A stretch of DNA of 11,464 bases from Smittium culicis (taxonomy: Eukaryota > Kickxellomycota > Harpellomycetes > Harpellales > Legeriomycetaceae). A program made the position numbers and the translations under genes. Shown in pieces: positions 8,531 to 11,464 of the stretch. Every line of letters starts with the position of its first letter. Within the stretch, counting starts at the first letter, position 1. Below the pieces are notes generated by a model. That model was not told where the DNA came from, searched no databases, and saw only the letters and a list, made by a program, of their open reading frames with translations. Location: contig LSSN01004546.1 in NCBI GenBank assembly GCA_001970855.1, positions 1 to 11,464 of the forward strand, written 5' to 3'.

Positions 8531-8825
8531 CAAATTTATTTATTAAATTTTATTTTTTTTAACTTTATTTTTTTAGATTACTTTACCGCATATTTTCTTT
8601 TATTGTTATCGTACCAATAAAATTCCGTGATTAAAAAAAAATTGCTATCTTGTATTATATAACTTTACAGCATGTATATTAAAACTATTTTATTTTACTT
8701 TAATTATTATTGGCAATTAATTTTCGGTATATTTTTATCCAATATGATAGTAAACTTAATAAATAACCTTTCATTGTTATTACGAATTAATTTACGTTAT
8801 AAAGAGCTCGGAATTTTTTGTTTAA
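8531..8825. other. Very AT-rich stretch with A/T-driven open frames
   Basis: Plus-strand frames here, including a 60-codon one starting at 8672, encode almost only Leu, Ile, Phe, Tyr and Asn. That is what random sequence of this composition gives, so I do not call a gene. Confidence 0.5.
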
Positions 8826-8957
8826 AAACATATAGATATAAACAGCTTGGTTGATTCTAACATAAATGTTAGAATACTTCGAGAAGCAGATATATCTTGC
8901 ATTACTGATCTCGTTTTTCAATGTGATTTAGATAAAATAAATCATCTGAATTTGTAA
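8826..8957 (+). pseudogene. Short open fragment, faintly like the start of a GNAT acetyltransferase
   Basis: A 43-codon frame without an ATG runs from just after a TAA (8823-8825) to a TAA at 8955-8957. Its centre reads VRILREADISCITDLVF. GNAT N-acetyltransferases commonly begin with a beta strand and helix of the form Ile-Arg-x-x-Arg-x-Ala-Asp followed by a hydrophobic helix, which this resembles. The acetyl-CoA binding motif (Arg/Gln-x-x-Gly-x-Gly/Ala) is not seen in any frame downstream, so only the first segment could be present. The match is short and may be coincidence. A perfect hairpin at 8854-8875 sits within it. Confidence 0.2.
8854..8875. other. Perfect 9-bp hairpin with a 4-base loop
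   Basis: The arms attctaaca (8854-8862) and tgttagaat (8867-8875) enclose the loop taaa. This is a compact, fully paired stem. No T run follows. Confidence 0.5.
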
Positions 8958-9060
8958 ACTATTTGATAGGATTTAATATCGGATTATATAAATTAAACTA
9001 AAGCTTATGAGTTTAGAATCTTTAATAGAAAAAGTTTCTCAATTCAAACTAATTTTCCAA

Positions 9061-9240
9061 ATAGTAAACTTTGGATATAAATAATAAATTATGGATATAT
9101 ATGTTACATTTGTAATATAGCCTATACATTTAAGGTATAAATAATACATAATATATATAATTTATACATTTTGGGTATAAATAATACATTTCTAATATAA
9201 CCTATACATTTTGAATACAAGTTATACATCTAAGTTAAGC
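9061..9240. repeat. 20-bp tandem repeat array (minisatellite) with a 40-bp higher-order period
   Basis: Nine consecutive 20-base units can be laid out with no gaps at 9061, 9081, 9101 and so on to 9221. The consensus core is tatacatttnggtataa. The middle units (9121-9220) match best and the outer ones are more diverged. Alternate units resemble each other: those at 9121, 9161 and 9201 contain ctatacatt or ttatacatt, while those at 9141 and 9181 begin ataatacat. This suggests that the array grew by duplication of a 40-base dimer. It lies about 200 bases upstream of the pseudogene at 9435. No function is implied by the sequence alone. Confidence 0.8.
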
Positions 9241-9434
9241 ATATTAATTTAATCTTTTCGCTGTTTAATTTCAACTATTGTTAATATTAGTGATATTATA
9301 ACGTTAAAATAATAAAATTTTTATTTAAATAACAGAAGAGCACCAACAATTAAATTGATTAAATATTTGTAGAAAAATTAGCTTCATCATAAGATTACAA
9401 GTTTATTAGCAAAAGTATAGTAGGGAACATAGAT
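9241..9434. other. Spacer between the tandem array and the pseudogene
   Basis: The stretch is AT-rich with no frame worth calling. A purine run, aggga at 9422-9426, lies eight bases before the ATG at 9435. It resembles a bacterial ribosome-binding site in spacing but could be chance, and promoter elements cannot be recognised. Confidence 0.35.
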
Positions 9435-10182
9435 ATGAATCATAAAAAATCATCCGCAAGTAGAATAAAAAAGAATGGTATAAGTTTCTATAAAGCTCAA
9501 AAAGATATGTTACCATTTGTTAAAAAGATTAAAAAAAAACACGTATAAAGTAGTTGAATGGGAAAAAAGAATTATATCCATGCACGAGCCCAAACATACA
9601 TTGAGTTCCAAAAAACAACTCCCACCTCAGATGGGTATAGTTATCAGCAGTTTAGAAAAAAGAGAAATTATACCCAAAAATGATCACAGAAATCAATATT
9701 TGGATCTTGGGAATGCTACTGATGAGCTTGAACAAGCAGTAAAGACGCGTAATAACGAACAATCAAAGAAGATGAGACCTCATTGATTACTAGATGTATT
9801 GACAGAAGCCACAATGGAATCTAATATATATAATAAAAAAAATTTAATCGATGATCTTGAACAGAGTACGTAGAATCAACCGAAGAGGGTCAATTCGTCG
9901 CAGGTAGTGCTATATTACTATAACATGGACGACAATCTTGAGTCAAGTTTAGATTATTAAAGTAGCCCATATGAACTAGAATTATATTATATGCTAGCAA
10001 TCCAAAATAAAGTGTGTAATTCAGAGTGTGTTTATGAAAGAATAATTAATTCGAAATCACTCGAAGAAGCTAGAAAAATTATGCCGAGCAACGAATATTG
10101 GAGGAGAAAATTTTTAGAAAACTCATATAAAATCGATGATTTTATTACGTACATAGTAGACATGAATAAAAATTTTTTTTAA
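9435..10182 (+). pseudogene. Well-preserved pseudogene of a basic, hydrophilic protein of about 248 residues (unrecognised)
   Basis: An ATG at 9435 opens a frame that ends early at a TAA (9546-9548). It passes an A9 run at 9531-9539. Losing one A there would put it in the frame that stays readable to the TAA at 10180-10182. That second frame has only three stops in about 220 codons: TGA 9784-9786, TAG 9871-9873 and TAA 9958-9960. Each is one C-to-T change from a sense codon (CGA, CAG, CAA). Random sequence of this composition would give well over a dozen. The N-terminus is rich in Lys and Ser, the middle is charged (KREII, DELEQ), and the C-terminal 70 residues hold EEARKIMP and EYWRRKFLE and look helical. 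There is no signal peptide, membrane segment or catalytic motif that I recognise. It stands alone, with no operon partners. The decay looks recent. Sequencing errors could explain the A-run shift but hardly all four lesions. Confidence 0.65.
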
Positions 10183-10498
10183 GAACTTAATTTATTAATA
10201 AGAAATATTGAGAAATCGAAGTAAAAATGATTATTGAGTTATGACGGAAAGTAGAAGTTGATAGCTAATTTAAGAATTTTACACATTTATTTTAGGTTAA
10301 CCATTTTTTGTTTAAACGTTCTTGAACAAATATAAAAATAATAAAAGGATAAACCTAGTAACGAATTTATAATTATAGGATTCATTATTTTTCATAGTCA
10401 TTAAATAGATATGAATAGATGTTAGCTATCATTTTTTCATTTGATTGGCGACATTTGGAAGATAAGTAAGATAGTCAAAGGCCCAGAAAAAGCTTAAA

Positions 10499-10517
10499 AA
10501 TACTTTGTAAAAGTATT
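10499..10517. other. Perfect 8-bp hairpin
   Basis: The arms aatacttt and aaagtatt enclose the loop gta. No T tract follows, and the nearest upstream gene relic ends over 300 bases away, so a terminator role is not supported. Confidence 0.4.
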
Positions 10518-10696
10518 GATGTTGATTGTAAATTAGAATTTAATAATCAATAATCAATGAAGCCTAGATTCTTTCTCTTGTGCTTTAAATTTTTGATATG
10601 CGGTTAAGACATTCTAAATATAGTTTTTATGATAGATTTGGAAGGTTAATTCGAGGTACATAGAAATTCTTTACAAGAGTTGCCTAATCATCGGCT

Positions 10697-10717
10697 ATAA
10701 TTTAAAAATTAAATTAT
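10697..10717. other. A/T-only 8-bp hairpin
   Basis: The arms ataattta and taaattat enclose aaaat. All pairs are A-T, so stability is low and chance occurrence is likely. Confidence 0.3.
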
Positions 10718-11138
10718 AATTGAAAATTCTATAAAATAGGAATACCTAATAAAGCAAATTGTTTAATCTAAATCATGCCAGAATTAAAATTTCCTAGAAA
10801 AAAATCTTTTGGTTCTTGTGAGGACATTTCAAATATGGGAGATTATTTGGAGTAACAGAACTTCATTATTAAAAATTTCTGAAATATCTTTACTTTTAAT
10901 TTTAAATTTTTATAGGAATTACCATCGAATATACAACATGATACAGGCAATAGCTTTACCTAATTCACACTAGAAAAAAGAATTTCCAAGAAAAAAAAGT
11001 TTCGTCTCTCCTAATAATGTCCCATATTTAAGCTTTTTATTTTGTTTTAATAAGTGGTTTACTTATGAAAATTGATCTAAATAATTCATATATTTAGTGT
11101 GAAAGGCCTAATATTCAATCACCTAACCAAAAGGCTAT

Positions 11139-11163
11139 TCTGTAAGACATTTTGTCTTGCAGA
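11139..11163. other. Strong 11-bp hairpin
   Basis: The left arm 11139-11149 (tctgtaagaca) pairs with the right arm 11153-11163 (tgtcttgcaga) around the loop ttt. Ten pairs are Watson-Crick and one is a T-G wobble. It is the longest short-loop stem in the window and contains four G-C pairs in a very AT-rich setting. No T run follows and no gene end is near. It may be a remnant of a palindromic element or a structured RNA segment. Confidence 0.5.
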
Positions 11164-11464
11164 TCATAGGCACTATACGGCAAATAATGTTTTATTGACC
11201 ATTTTACAGCGATATATAAAACAAAATTAAAATATACAGCCTTTCTGTTTGGAAAATATAAAAAAAGGGATAATCCAATCGTTTTTGTTTTTTTTTTTAA
11301 ATAATTTTCTACTATCAGGTGAGCTTATAAAAAATTTAATCAACTATCAAAATTATCTTGTATGAGTGATTCGTGTGAGAAGTAGAACACTTATTATTAG
11401 AATTATTATCTGCAGATATAAAATAAATAATTCCATGATATATTAGGTACTCTAATTGATATAA

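Larger units (their letters stand above)
10183..11464. other. AT-rich gene-free stretch to the window end
   Basis: No frame is both long and protein-like on either strand. Around 10565-10690 several frames on both strands read equally well, which shows that eye judgement is not decisive there. Visible structures are hairpins at 10499-10517, 10697-10717 and 11139-11163, and an 11-base T run at 11288-11298. Confidence 0.5.

Noticed and set aside
8672..8854. A 60-codon plus-strand frame
   Set aside because: It is composed almost wholly of A/T-rich codons for Leu, Ile, Phe, Tyr and Asn, as expected by chance.
10565..10690. Possible coding relic on either strand
   Set aside because: Several frames on both strands look equally protein-like, so no call can be defended.

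Overview
The window is very AT-rich DNA, by eye about a quarter G+C in most places and near 10% in the poorest stretches. It contains no intact gene I can identify. I see no rRNA, tRNA, CRISPR array, intact transposase or origin. Low gene density, scattered broken reading frames, short AT microsatellites and a minisatellite fit nuclear intergenic DNA of an AT-rich, repeat-rich eukaryote. Glomeromycotan fungi and some microsporidia or protists have this composition, but nothing here fixes the lineage. A pseudogene-rich, AT-rich bacterium cannot be excluded.

Layout from left to right. Positions 1-437 are AT-rich spacer. A possible small two-helix membrane protein lies on the minus strand at 438-698, between two imperfect direct repeats. 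Positions 699-1581 are spacer with one hairpin. A short broken minus-strand frame at 1582-1767 has an OTU-protease-like motif. Spacer follows to about 2625, including an (AT)n tract. A weak minus-strand relic lies at 2626-2982.

The largest feature is a G+C-richer island at 3237-6337. It reads on the plus strand as one long, unrecognised coding region of roughly 1000 codons, now broken by many stops and several frame changes. Positions 6338-8038 are mostly AT-rich, with a 65-codon open stretch at 6535-6732 and an inverted-repeat pair at 7548-7672. A second, smaller G+C-richer island at 8039-8530 is another broken coding relic with many short hairpins.

To the right, a short open frame at 8826-8957 weakly resembles a GNAT N-terminus. 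A 20-bp tandem array occupies 9061-9240. The best-preserved pseudogene in the window lies at 9435-10182: about 248 codons, one frameshift in an A run and only three in-frame stops. Positions 10183-11464 are AT-rich, and the only clear structures there are hairpins, the best at 11139-11163.

Nothing suggests that these pieces work together. The window reads as a graveyard of independent, decayed coding segments of different origins and possibly different ages. I did not find a convincing new functional system. The items most worth a database search are 3237-6337 and 9435-10182.
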